From the NCBI RefSeq assembly GCF_013408415.1, contig NZ_JACCAA010000001.1, positions 930,001 to 994,000 of the forward strand: 64,000 bases of DNA, written 5' to 3'. The notes under the pieces were generated by a model that was not told the DNA's origin, did not search any database, and saw nothing but the letters and a program-made list of their open reading frames with translations. How positions within the stretch are numbered: the stretch's first letter is position 1; each line of letters begins with the position of its first letter. Below, piece after piece: positions 38,764 to 47,205 of the stretch. Both the position numbers and the translations under genes were made by a program. The stretch is from Nocardioides daedukensis. Its GTDB lineage: Bacteria > Actinomycetota > Actinomycetes > Propionibacteriales > Nocardioidaceae.

Positions 38764-40551
38764 ATGCGCGAATTCGCCTCGCCGTTGACCGTGACGATTC
38801 CCTCGACGGGAAATCTGACTGATGACGTGGTCACCAACGGACGCGACTTCGCCGACACCGTCGTCTTCAACCGCAACACCGGCAGTGGCTGGACCGACGT
38901 CACCGCCGCCCAGTTCCTGGCCGAGGTCAGCGCTGTCGCCAAGGGCCTGATCGCCGCCGGTGTCGAGCCCGGCGACCGGGTCGCACTGATCTCCAAGACT
39001 CGCTATGAGTGGACCCTGGTCGACTATGCGATCTGGTTCGCGGGTGCGGTCACCGTGCCGATCTATGAGACCTCCTCGGCCGAGCAGATCGGCTGGATCC
39101 TCCAGGACTCGCGGGCTCGGGCCGTGGTCGCCGAGGGCGCCGACCACCTCTCCCGCCTCTCCGGCCTGCGTGGAGACCTGCCCGAGCTCAACCACGTGTG
39201 GAGCTTCGACGACAACGCGGTCGAGGTGCTGAGGAGCCTCGGTGCCGACATCAGTGACGACGTGCTGGAGGAACGGCGTACCACCGCCACTCCCCTGGAC
39301 CTGGCCACGTTGATCTACACCTCAGGCACCACCGGGCGCCCCAAGGGGTGCATGCTCACGCACGGCAACTTCATGTTCGAGCTCGGCGTGGCGGTCGAGG
39401 ACCTGGACCGGCTCTTCGGCGACGAGGAGAGCTCGACGCTCCTCTTCCTGCCCCTCGCCCACGTGTTCGCGCGGATCATCCAGATCGGCGCGATCAAGGC
39501 CCGCGCCCGGCTCGGTCACTCCGCCGACATCAAGAACCTGGTCGACGACCTGGGCGAGTTCCAGCCCACGTTCATCCTTGCTGTGCCGCGCGTCTTCGAG
39601 AAGGTTTTCAACACCGCCTCGCAGAAGGCCGCCGCCGACGGCAAGGGCAAGATCTTCGGCAAGGCCGCCGACACCGCTATCGCCTGGAGCCACGCCATGG
39701 ACAACGGCCGCATCCCGCTGCGGCTCAAGGCCAAGCACGCGCTCTTCGACAAGCTGGTCTATGGCAAGCTGCGCGCCGCGCTCGGCGGGAATTGCGCGTA
39801 CGCCGTCTCCGGCGGCGCCCCGCTCGGCGAGCGACTGGGTCACTTCTATCGCGGCATCGGGGTGACAGTGCTCGAGGGCTACGGCCTGACCGAGACCACT
39901 GCTGCCCTGACCGTCAACCTGCCCGACGCCCAGAAGATCGGTTCCGTGGGCCGGCCGCTGGGTGGCACCACGGCGCGCATTGCCGACGACGGCGAGCTGC
40001 TGTTCAAGGGTGGCCAGGTGTTCGCGGGCTACTGGGAGAATGAGAAGGCGACCGCGGAGGCGCTGACCGACGGCTGGTTCCACACCGGAGACGTGGGCGA
40101 GCTCGACGACGAGGGCTTCGTCCGCATCACCGGCCGCAAGAAGGAGATCCTGGTGACCGCGGGCGGCAAGAACGTCGCCCCTGCCGTCCTGGAGGACCGA
40201 CTCCGTGCGCACCCGCTGATCAGCCAGTGTGTCGTGGTCGGCGACGGGCAGCCGTTCATCGGTGCGCTGGTCACGATCGACCCGGAATACTTCCCGCACT
40301 GGCTCCAGGAGCACGGCAAGTCGGGCTCGATCGCGGACCTGGTCGACGACCCGCAGCTGCAGGCCGACGTACAAGCCGCGGTCGACGACGCCAACAAGGC
40401 GGTCTCCAAGGCGGAGTCGATCCGCAAGTTCACCGTGCTGCCGATCGACTGGACCGAGGAGGACGGGCAGCTGACGCCCTCCTTGAAGCTGAAGCGCAAC
40501 GTCGTGATGCGCGAGCACCGCGCCGAGGTGAGTGCGCTCTACGACAACTGA
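38764..40551 (+). CDS. long-chain fatty acyl-CoA synthetase (FadD15-like)
   Basis: A 595-residue ANL-superfamily ligase that activates fatty acids as acyl-AMP and then acyl-CoA. LIYTSGTTGRPKGCMLTHGNF is the P-loop-like motif A3, YGLTETTAALTVN is A5, DGWFHTGDVGELDDEGFVRITGRKKEI spans A7-A8, and QLTPSLKLKRN is near the C-terminal catalytic Lys. The build matches bubblegum/FadD15-type enzymes of about 600 residues. ATG preceded by TAGGAGG at 6 nt. It begins after the divergent region with the inverted repeat and ends before a strong terminator. Confidence 0.93.
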   Translation: MREFASPLTVTIPSTGNLTDDVVTNGRDFADTVVFNRNTGSGWTDVTAAQFLAEVSAVAKGLIAAGVEPGDRVALISKTRYEWTLVDYAIWFAGAVTVPIYETSSAEQIGWILQDSRARAVVAEGADHLSRLSGLRGDLPELNHVWSFDDNAVEVLRSLGADISDDVLEERRTTATPLDLATLIYTSGTTGRPKGCMLTHGNFMFELGVAVEDLDRLFGDEESSTLLFLPLAHVFARIIQIGAIKARARLGHSADIKNLVDDLGEFQPTFILAVPRVFEKVFNTASQKAAADGKGKIFGKAADTAIAWSHAMDNGRIPLRLKAKHALFDKLVYGKLRAALGGNCAYAVSGGAPLGERLGHFYRGIGVTVLEGYGLTETTAALTVNLPDAQKIGSVGRPLGGTTARIADDGELLFKGGQVFAGYWENEKATAEALTDGWFHTGDVGELDDEGFVRITGRKKEILVTAGGKNVAPAVLEDRLRAHPLISQCVVVGDGQPFIGALVTIDPEYFPHWLQEHGKSGSIADLVDDPQLQADVQAAVDDANKAVSKAESIRKFTVLPIDWTEEDGQLTPSLKLKRNVVMREHRAEVSALYDN

Positions 40552-40563
40552 GTGATCGTGCTG

Positions 40564-40598
40564 CAAGGGCCCCGGCGAAGCTTTCGCCGGGGCCCTTG
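40564..40598. terminator. strong palindromic terminator after the acyl-CoA synthetase gene
   Basis: CAAGGGCCCCGGCGAA and TTCGCCGGGGCCCTTG form a perfect 16-bp stem with a 3-nt loop, 13 nt after the stop codon, followed by GTATT. It isolates the Tad operon from upstream transcription. Confidence 0.9.
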
Positions 40599-40689
40599 GT
40601 ATTGCGCCCGTATCGCGTCTGGCGTCATGCCCGGCTGACCCCATTCCCCAATGGCCCGGCGACCGGGTGTACTGATGAGCATCACTGTC

Positions 40690-40719
40690 CAAATGGACTA
40701 GAAGGACTAGTCCATCTGG
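40690..40719. promoter_or_regulatory. palindromic operator-like site upstream of the Tad operon
   Basis: ATGGACTAG-AAGGA-CTAGTCCAT is a perfect 9-bp inverted repeat with a 5-nt spacer (40693-40715), and the flanks extend it to 12 of 13 matches. It includes the 10-bp palindrome GGACTAGTCC (40704-40713). The site lies about 140 bp upstream of the cpaB start, within a 304-nt gene-free stretch (40552-40855) otherwise holding the terminator and no other clear signal. Confidence 0.55.
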
Positions 40720-40855
40720 GCCATATGAGTGAGTCCTATGGGCACGTGTGCGACGGATGGTGCACCTTTGTCTCGCACCGCTCTCCGTGAAGGTGCGCAC
40801 ATCGCGCGCACGCGTCGGATGGGTGTTTTCCCGATCTCAGCTCGAAGAAGGTGTC

Positions 40856-41587
40856 ATGGACCGTCGGAAGATCCTCCTCGTCCTCGCTGCAGTCATCGCG
40901 GCACTGGGCACCCTGCTCGTCTTCCTCTACGTGCAGGGCGCCGACGACCGGGCCAAGGAAGACATCGAGGCAGTCGAGGTGCTCAAGGTGATCAAGCCTA
41001 TCGAGGCCGGCGAGACCTTCGACGACGCCCAGGCGGCCGGGAAGTTCCAGTTCCAGGGTGTGCCGAAGGATCAGGTCCTCGACGGCGCCCAGACCGACCT
41101 CACCGCCCTCAGCGGCCTGGTCGCCACCACCCGGATCTTCCAAGGTGAGCAGGTGACCGCCAACCGCTTCGGGGGCACCGTGGAGAACACCTCGCTGGCG
41201 ATCCCGGACGGGATGATGGCGATCTCGGTCAACCTCACCGATCCGGCTCGCGTGGCTGGCTTCGTGAACCCCGGCTCCGAGGTCGCCATCTTCGTGACCT
41301 CCGACAAGCTCCCCTCACCGGCCCTCAGCCGCCTGCTCCTGGCCCGCGTCCAGGTGCTCGGCGTCGGGGCCAGCTCCACGATCACCTCGACCAAGGTGAA
41401 CGAGGACGGCGAGCAGACGACGGAACAACTGCCCAAGACCTTGCTCACAGTGGCCCTGAACCAGAAGGATGCGGAGAAGGTCCAATTCGCCGTTGCCAAC
41501 GGTGAGCTCTCATTCGCGCTGTTGACCGACAAGTCCAAGGTCAGCACCAACTCGGGTGGCGCCAACGGCAGCAACCTCTTCAAGTGA
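40856..41587 (+). CDS. cpaB: Flp pilus assembly protein CpaB/RcpC
   Basis: A 243-residue protein with one N-terminal helix (ILLVLAAVIAALGTLLVFLYV) and an SAF/beta-clip region (VVATTRIFQGEQVTANRFGG, PDGMMAISVNLTDPARVAGFVNPGSEVAIFVT), typical of CpaB/RcpC, which sits with the outer parts of the Tad apparatus. The start is the ATG of MDRRKILLV; the longer in-frame extension is not conserved-looking. It is the first gene of the operon cpaB, cpaE, cpaF, vwA-tadB, tadC, kinase, regulator. Confidence 0.87.
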   Translation: MDRRKILLVLAAVIAALGTLLVFLYVQGADDRAKEDIEAVEVLKVIKPIEAGETFDDAQAAGKFQFQGVPKDQVLDGAQTDLTALSGLVATTRIFQGEQVTANRFGGTVENTSLAIPDGMMAISVNLTDPARVAGFVNPGSEVAIFVTSDKLPSPALSRLLLARVQVLGVGASSTITSTKVNEDGEQTTEQLPKTLLTVALNQKDAEKVQFAVANGELSFALLTDKSKVSTNSGGANGSNLFK

Positions 41588-41594
41588 GGAACTG

Positions 41595-42812
41595 ATGCCA
41601 GTCATCGTCGACAAGGACGCCGAGGCCGTCGATCGGCTCTCCGCCTTGCTCCCCTCAGGCTCGCACTCCGTGGACGGCACCGACACGTTGCACACGTGGC
41701 TGGCCCACCACCCGTCGGAGTACGCCGTACTCATCGGCCCCACGGTCGATCTCACCGACGCCACCAACCTCTCCGAGAGCCTGCGCTACACCCGGCCCTC
41801 GACCAGCGTCGTGCTCGTGCGCGACGAGGTGGACACCGATGTGCTCTACAAGGCCATGCAGGCCGGCTGTCGCGACGTCGTGCGCTCGAGCGATGCAGTG
41901 GGCATCTCCGGTGCCGTCTCGCGGGCCCAACAGCTCTGGTCCGCACTGCACAGCGGTTCGCAGCCCTCGTCCGGCGGCCACCGGGGCCACATCATCACCG
42001 TCTTCTCCCCCAAGGGCGGCGTCGGCAAGACCACGACGTCGGTCAACCTGGCCCTGGCCCTCGCGGACAAGGGAGCCCGCAAGGTCTGCCTGATCGACCT
42101 CGACCTGGCCTTCGGCGACGTCGCGATCACCATGCAGCTCTTCCCGGCGCACACCATCGAGGAAGCGATCGGCGGAGAGGACGTCATCGACTTCACCATG
42201 GTCGAGTCGCTGCTGACCCGCCACGAACAGTCCCTGATGGTGCTGGCGGCGCCGAGCCTCCCCGACGCACGCGATCGGGTGACTGCGACCCTGGTGTCGC
42301 GGATGATGCGCACGCTGCGCGAGCAGTTCGACTATGTCGTGGTCGACACCTGCCCGAACTTCGACGAGCAGACGCTGCAGGCGCTCGACGAGACGGACGA
42401 CTGTGTCGTGGTCGCCACCCTCGATGTGCCGACGTTGAAGAACGTCAAGGTGGCACTGGAGACCCTCGACCTGCTCAACATTGCCCAGGGCAGCCGGCAC
42501 CTGGTCCTCAACCGGGCCGATGACGCCGTCGGGCTGGACGCCGACAAAGTCGAGCAGATCCTGGGGATGCCGATCACCACGATGATCCCGTCCTCGACCG
42601 ACATCGCGGCCGCCACGAACGCCGGCAAACCGATCGTGATCAGCAATCCCGGCCACCCGGCCAGCAAGGCCTTCAACGCACTGGCCGAGAAGCTCGCCGC
42701 GGGCATTGGTGACAACCTCAACGCCTCCGTCGCGCCGCAGGCCGCCGCTCCCGCCGCAAAGCAGCACACAGAAGCCGAGCGACGCGGTCGCTGGCGCCGG
42801 AACAAGAGGTGA
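41595..42812 (+). CDS. cpaE: CpaE-like pilus assembly ATPase (receiver-like + MinD/ParA domain)
   Basis: A 405-residue protein. Residues 1-125 form a receiver-like fold without a clear phospho-acceptor (TSVVLVRDEVDTDVLYKAMQAGCRDVV). The rest is a MinD/ParA ATPase: ITVFSPKGGVGKTTTSVNLALAL, VCLIDLDLAFGDVAITM, and DYVVVDTCPNFDEQTLQAL. CpaE directs the site of pilus assembly in other bacteria. A GAGGA ribosome site lies before the ATG; the gene starts 7 nt after cpaB. The C-terminal tail is basic (ERRGRWRRNKR). Confidence 0.9.
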   Translation: MPVIVDKDAEAVDRLSALLPSGSHSVDGTDTLHTWLAHHPSEYAVLIGPTVDLTDATNLSESLRYTRPSTSVVLVRDEVDTDVLYKAMQAGCRDVVRSSDAVGISGAVSRAQQLWSALHSGSQPSSGGHRGHIITVFSPKGGVGKTTTSVNLALALADKGARKVCLIDLDLAFGDVAITMQLFPAHTIEEAIGGEDVIDFTMVESLLTRHEQSLMVLAAPSLPDARDRVTATLVSRMMRTLREQFDYVVVDTCPNFDEQTLQALDETDDCVVVATLDVPTLKNVKVALETLDLLNIAQGSRHLVLNRADDAVGLDADKVEQILGMPITTMIPSSTDIAAATNAGKPIVISNPGHPASKAFNALAEKLAAGIGDNLNASVAPQAAAPAAKQHTEAERRGRWRRNKR

Positions 42813-42816
42813 CCTG

Positions 42817-44355
42817 ATGAGCAGTCTGGGAGATCGCATCGCGAGAGCGAAGGCTGCCGCCGGTGACGAGGTCGCGCCACAGACGGAGGGCACCGACGCG
42901 GCAGCAGCCGTCGTGACCGCCACGGGCGCCACCCCGGTTCGCGCCACCGGACGGCACAAGCCCGGTGCGCCCTCCACGGGACCTCTCGAGGACCTGGCGG
43001 CAGGCCGGCGTGCGGCCGGCGCCAATGCCCAGGTGGACGCCGCGGTGAGTCGGCGCCTCGCCAACGCGGCCAGTGCCCAGCAGGACCGGCTCGAGGACGT
43101 CAAGGGCAATGTGCACGCCGAGCTGCTCAAGCAGCTCGGCCCTCAGCTCTATGACTCCAACCTCGACCAGGCTGACCTCGAGAGCCGGGTCCGCCAAGTG
43201 CTCAAGGACGTGCTGAGCGCCCAGGAACGACCGCTGAGCAACGCCGACCGGACCAAGGTGACCCTCGAGATCACCGACGACATCCTCGGCTATGGCCCGA
43301 TCGAGCCGTTCCTGCGCGATCCGGAGATCACCGAGGTCATGGTCAACGGCCCCGACTCGATCTTCGTCGAGCGGCACGGGCGCATCGAGCACGTGAACGC
43401 GCGGTTCACCGACGAGGTGCACCTGCGCCGAACGATCGACAAGATCGTCTCCCGGATCGGTCGTCGCGTGGACGAGTCGAGCCCGTTGGTCGACGCTCGC
43501 TTGCCCGACGGCTCACGTGTCAACGCGGTGATCCCGCCACTGGCGATCGACGGCTCGGCGCTGACCATCCGCAAGTTCGCCGCGGACCCGCTCACCGCCG
43601 CGGACCTGATCTCGTTCGGCTCGCTGAGCCAGCGCACCGCCGACTTCCTCGACGCCTGTGTCCGCGGACGGTTGAACGTCATCGTCTCCGGCTCCACCGG
43701 TGCCGGGAAGACGACAACCCTGAACGTGCTCTCGTCGTTCATCCCGAGCGACGAGCGGATCGTGACGATCGAGGACGCCGCCGAGCTCCAGCTCCACCAG
43801 GATCACGTGGTCCGGCTCGAGTCCCGCCCGGCCAACATCGAGGGCAAGGGTGCGGTCGACATCCGCGAGCTGGTCAAGAACAGCCTGCGGATGCGTCCCG
43901 ACCGCATCATCGTCGGCGAGGTTCGTGACGCGTCCGCACTCGACATGCTCCAGGCGATGAACACCGGCCACGACGGATCGATCTGCACCGTGCACTCCAA
44001 CGGTCCCCGCGACACCCTGTCGCGCATCGAGACGATGGTGCTGATGGCCGGGATGGACCTGCCGATCAAGGCGATCCGTGAGCAGGTTGCCTCGGCTGTC
44101 GACCTGATCGTGCACCAGTCCCGGTTCAAGGACGGATCGCGCCACATCACCCACATCACCGAGGTGGAGCGGATGGAGGGCGACGTGATCACCCTGCAGG
44201 ACATCTTCGTCTATGACCACTCGGCCGGCTTCGACGAGCACGGCAAGTCACGCGGACACCTGCGCTCGACCGGCCTGCGGCCGAAGTTCCTCGAGAAGAT
44301 GGCCCACGCCAACGTCACCGTCGACCCGGTCCTGTTCGCCCTGGACGGCCTGTGA
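42817..44355 (+). CDS. cpaF: Tad pilus secretion ATPase CpaF/TadA
   Basis: The hexameric ATPase that powers Flp pilus assembly, 512 residues. An N-terminal Ala-rich linker precedes the N1 domain (ITDDILGYGPIEPFLRDPEITEVMVNGPD); the motor has Walker A VSGSTGAGKTTTLNVLSSF, the Asp box (VTIEDAAELQL), Walker B MRPDRIIVGEVRDASAL, and the His box DGSICTVHSNGPRDTLSRIE. Complete and probably active. Starts 4 nt after cpaE; its TGA overlaps the ATG of the vwA-tadB gene. Confidence 0.95.
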   Translation: MSSLGDRIARAKAAAGDEVAPQTEGTDAAAAVVTATGATPVRATGRHKPGAPSTGPLEDLAAGRRAAGANAQVDAAVSRRLANAASAQQDRLEDVKGNVHAELLKQLGPQLYDSNLDQADLESRVRQVLKDVLSAQERPLSNADRTKVTLEITDDILGYGPIEPFLRDPEITEVMVNGPDSIFVERHGRIEHVNARFTDEVHLRRTIDKIVSRIGRRVDESSPLVDARLPDGSRVNAVIPPLAIDGSALTIRKFAADPLTAADLISFGSLSQRTADFLDACVRGRLNVIVSGSTGAGKTTTLNVLSSFIPSDERIVTIEDAAELQLHQDHVVRLESRPANIEGKGAVDIRELVKNSLRMRPDRIIVGEVRDASALDMLQAMNTGHDGSICTVHSNGPRDTLSRIETMVLMAGMDLPIKAIREQVASAVDLIVHQSRFKDGSRHITHITEVERMEGDVITLQDIFVYDHSAGFDEHGKSRGHLRSTGLRPKFLEKMAHANVTVDPVLFALDGL

Positions 44356-46277
44356 TGCAGCTGCGCTTCCTGCATCGTGCGGGCGGGCTGGCAGCCGTCG
44401 CCCTCGCGAGCGTGCTGATCGTCTCCTCCCCCGCCACTGCGGCGGAGGAGGACCTCACGATCATGCACGTCCAGCCGGAGGGCGAGTCCGTGCAGGTGCT
44501 GGTCTCCGTACCGGAGCAGACCGAGAGCCCCGCCGACGTGAGCGTGACGATCGACGGTGAGGCCACCGAGGCGACGGTCGAGTCGGCAGGTGACAGCACC
44601 GACATCCGGCGCACCACGATCCTCGCGATCGACACCAGCATCAGCATGGCCGACGGCCGGATCGAGGCTGCGCAGCGGGCCGCGTCGACGTTCTTGAAGT
44701 CCGTGCCGACCGACGTACGGGTGGGCATCGTCACCTTCAACGGCACGATCACCACCGCACTCGCGCCGAGCACGGACCGCAAGGCAGCCCAGAGAGTGGT
44801 CGACGGGCTCGAGCTCGGCCAGGACACCCATCTGCACAGCGCCCTGATCGCCTCGGCGAAGCTTGCCGGCAGCTCGGGTGCGCGCAACATCGTGTTGCTC
44901 TCCGACGGCAAGGACAACAGCCAGACCAAGTCAGCCGCCGCGATCAAGGCCGTCAAGCGCGCCGGTGTCCGCGTCGACGTCGTGGCCTTGGAGCTCGACG
45001 AGGCCGATCTCGCCCCTCTGCGCGATCTGGCCGAGGCCGGGGGTGGCACTGTCATCACCGCCGATCCGGAGTCGCTGACCGCGGCCTTCGACGCCGAGGC
45101 AGCGTCCCTCTCGCGGCAGCTGCTGGTCACCGCACCGATCCCGGACTCCGTGCGGGCCACCGAGGCAACCATCGAGGTCACCGCGGGATCCCAGACCACG
45201 AACACGTACGTCAAGATCCGCGACAAGGCGGTCGCTGCCCCGGCGGCCCCGGTCGCTTCCGCCGACTCCGACTCGAGTTCCAACTTCGAGGTGAGCGAGA
45301 CGCTGATGTACGCCGGTCTCGGCGCCATCGGGCTGGGCCTCCTGGTCGTGCTCGGCTCACTGATGTGGTCGCTCGGCAAGCCCAAGGCCGGCCCCTCGGT
45401 CCAGGAACGGATCGCCGCCTATGGCGCCGGTCCCGGGGCCGCCGCAGCCACCTCCGGTGGCGGGGATCCGGTGCTGACCCTCGACAACGCCAAGTCCGCT
45501 GCCGCCCAGATGCTGAACCGCAACAAGGGTGTCGAGGCCAGCATCAGTGCCCGGCTGGTTGCCGCCGGCTCTGCCCTGAAGCCCGCCGAGTGGATCCTGA
45601 TCCACGGCGGCATCACGATCGGAGCGGGCCTGGTCGGCGCGCTGCTCGGCCAGGGCGACGTCGTGTTCATTCTCCTCTTCCTGTTCGCCGGTGCGGTGAT
45701 CCCGTGGCTGTGGTTGGGTCGGATGCGCAAGAAGCGGATCAGCGCGTTCAACGGACAGCTCGCGGACACACTCACCCTGATCTCGGGTTCACTCTCGGCC
45801 GGCATGTCCTTGCAGCAGTCGATCGACACCGTGGTCCAGGAGGGTCGCGAGCCGATCGCCGGCGAGTTCAAGCAGGCGCTCGTCCAGAGCAGGCTCGGCG
45901 TCCCGCTGGTGGACGCACTCGAGGATGTCGCCGTGCGCACCGAGAGCAAGGACTTCGCCTGGGTGGTGATGGCCATCCGGATCCAGCGCCAGGTCGGAGG
46001 CAACCTGACCGAGCTGTTGTCGACGGTTGCCGCAACGTTGCGGGAGCGGGACTACCTGCGTCGCCAGGTGCAGACCCTCTCGGCCGAAGGCCGCTTGTCG
46101 GGGTGGATCCTCGGTGGGCTGCCGGTGGCGATGTTCGTCTACATGCTCCTGGTGCGGCGTGAATACGTCTCCCGGCTCTGGACCGAGGCGATGGGTCTTG
46201 TCATGCTCGGTGGCGCGGTCGTCCTGTTGGCCTTCGGCGCCTTCGTGATCAGCCGGCTCGTGAAGGTGGAGGTCTGA
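44355..46277 (+). CDS. tadB: von Willebrand factor A domain fused to TadB (T2SSF)
   Basis: A 640-residue fusion. Residues 1-32 are a signal peptide (LAAVALASVLIVSSPATAA). Residues about 85-270 are a vWA domain with the MIDAS sequence ILAIDTSISMADG (DxSxS), IVTFNGTITT, and NIVLLSDGKDNSQT. A helix (YAGLGAIGLGLLVVLGSLMWSL) leads to a TadB-type T2SSF domain (LADTLTLISGSLSAGMSLQQSIDTVVQEG, VMAIRIQRQVGGNLTELLSTVAATLRERDYLRRQVQTLSAEGR) with its usual membrane helices. Normal TadB is about 300 residues, so the extra extracellular adhesion-type domain is striking. GTG 44352 is an alternative start. Confidence 0.9.
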   Translation: MQLRFLHRAGGLAAVALASVLIVSSPATAAEEDLTIMHVQPEGESVQVLVSVPEQTESPADVSVTIDGEATEATVESAGDSTDIRRTTILAIDTSISMADGRIEAAQRAASTFLKSVPTDVRVGIVTFNGTITTALAPSTDRKAAQRVVDGLELGQDTHLHSALIASAKLAGSSGARNIVLLSDGKDNSQTKSAAAIKAVKRAGVRVDVVALELDEADLAPLRDLAEAGGGTVITADPESLTAAFDAEAASLSRQLLVTAPIPDSVRATEATIEVTAGSQTTNTYVKIRDKAVAAPAAPVASADSDSSSNFEVSETLMYAGLGAIGLGLLVVLGSLMWSLGKPKAGPSVQERIAAYGAGPGAAAATSGGGDPVLTLDNAKSAAAQMLNRNKGVEASISARLVAAGSALKPAEWILIHGGITIGAGLVGALLGQGDVVFILLFLFAGAVIPWLWLGRMRKKRISAFNGQLADTLTLISGSLSAGMSLQQSIDTVVQEGREPIAGEFKQALVQSRLGVPLVDALEDVAVRTESKDFAWVVMAIRIQRQVGGNLTELLSTVAATLRERDYLRRQVQTLSAEGRLSGWILGGLPVAMFVYMLLVRREYVSRLWTEAMGLVMLGGAVVLLAFGAFVISRLVKVEV

Positions 46278-46278
46278 C

Positions 46279-47205
46279 ATGGTTCTCGTGCTCGGCACAG
46301 TCCTGATCTTTGCCGCCCTCTTCATCGTCTTCGCTGCCGTGGGCGGCCTCAGCCCCGAACGGCAGGGAGTCGCCCGCTCGCTCGAGGTGCTCGAGGCAAT
46401 GACCTCCAGTCCGGAGGCGCTCACCAAGGAGAGCGACAAGTCGTTCTCCGAACGGGTCCTCGACCCTCTGCTGGCACGCACCCAAAAACTCGGGCGGCGG
46501 ATCACCGGCGCTGACCAGGCCGAGCGCATCCGAGGGCAACTGGATCGGGCGGGCAACCCGAGGGGCTGGACCGTCGACCGGGTCTCCTCGGCGAAGATCC
46601 TGGGCACCTTGGGTGGGCTCGCCGCGGCGGCCTACTTCGTACTGATCCTCACCCCGGCATGGCCGATCACCGCCTTGCTGGTGCTCGCCTTCGTGGTGCT
46701 GGGCTTCTTCGCGCCGAACATCTATCTCTACAACACCGCTTCGAAGCGGAACGAGCAGATCCTCAAGGACCTGCCCGATGCACTCGATCTGCTCACCATC
46801 TCGGTCGAGGCCGGGCTCGGGTTCGACGCAGCTCTGCAGCAAGTTGCCCGCAACACCGGCGGTCCTCTGGCCGGCGAGTTGACCCGCGTGCTGCAGGAGA
46901 TGCAGATCGGTCGCAGCCGCAGTGAGGCCCTGCGCGGCCTCGGCGAGCGGACCACGGTGCAGGACCTGAGGTCCTTCGTCGGTGCGATGGTCCAGGCCGA
47001 CGCGGTCGGCATCCCGATCGCCCAGGTCCTTCGAGTCCAGTCCAAGGAGATGCGGACCCGGCGGCGGCAGCGGGCGGAGGAGAAGGCGGCCCAGGTGCCG
47101 GTCAAGATCATGATCCCGGTGATCCTCTTCATCCTGCCGTGCCTGATGATCGTCGTCATGGGACCGGGGATCTTGAGCATGATCGAGGCCTTCTCCGACA
47201 CATGA
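46279..47205 (+). CDS. tadC: Tad pilus inner-membrane platform protein TadC
   Basis: A 308-residue T2SSF-family protein with an N-terminal helix, a pair of central helices (ILGTLGGLAAAAYFVLILTPAW, ALLVLAFVVLGFFAPNIYLY) and a C-terminal one (VPVKIMIPVILFILPCLMIVVMGPGIL). The cytoplasmic segment NEQILKDLPDALDLLTISVEAGLGFDAALQQVARNTGGPLAGEL and FVGAMVQADAVGIPIAQVLRVQS are diagnostic for TadC. It partners TadB as the platform. Starts 1 nt after the tadB stop and overlaps the kinase start (ATGA). Confidence 0.92.
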   Translation: MVLVLGTVLIFAALFIVFAAVGGLSPERQGVARSLEVLEAMTSSPEALTKESDKSFSERVLDPLLARTQKLGRRITGADQAERIRGQLDRAGNPRGWTVDRVSSAKILGTLGGLAAAAYFVLILTPAWPITALLVLAFVVLGFFAPNIYLYNTASKRNEQILKDLPDALDLLTISVEAGLGFDAALQQVARNTGGPLAGELTRVLQEMQIGRSRSEALRGLGERTTVQDLRSFVGAMVQADAVGIPIAQVLRVQSKEMRTRRRQRAEEKAAQVPVKIMIPVILFILPCLMIVVMGPGILSMIEAFSDT

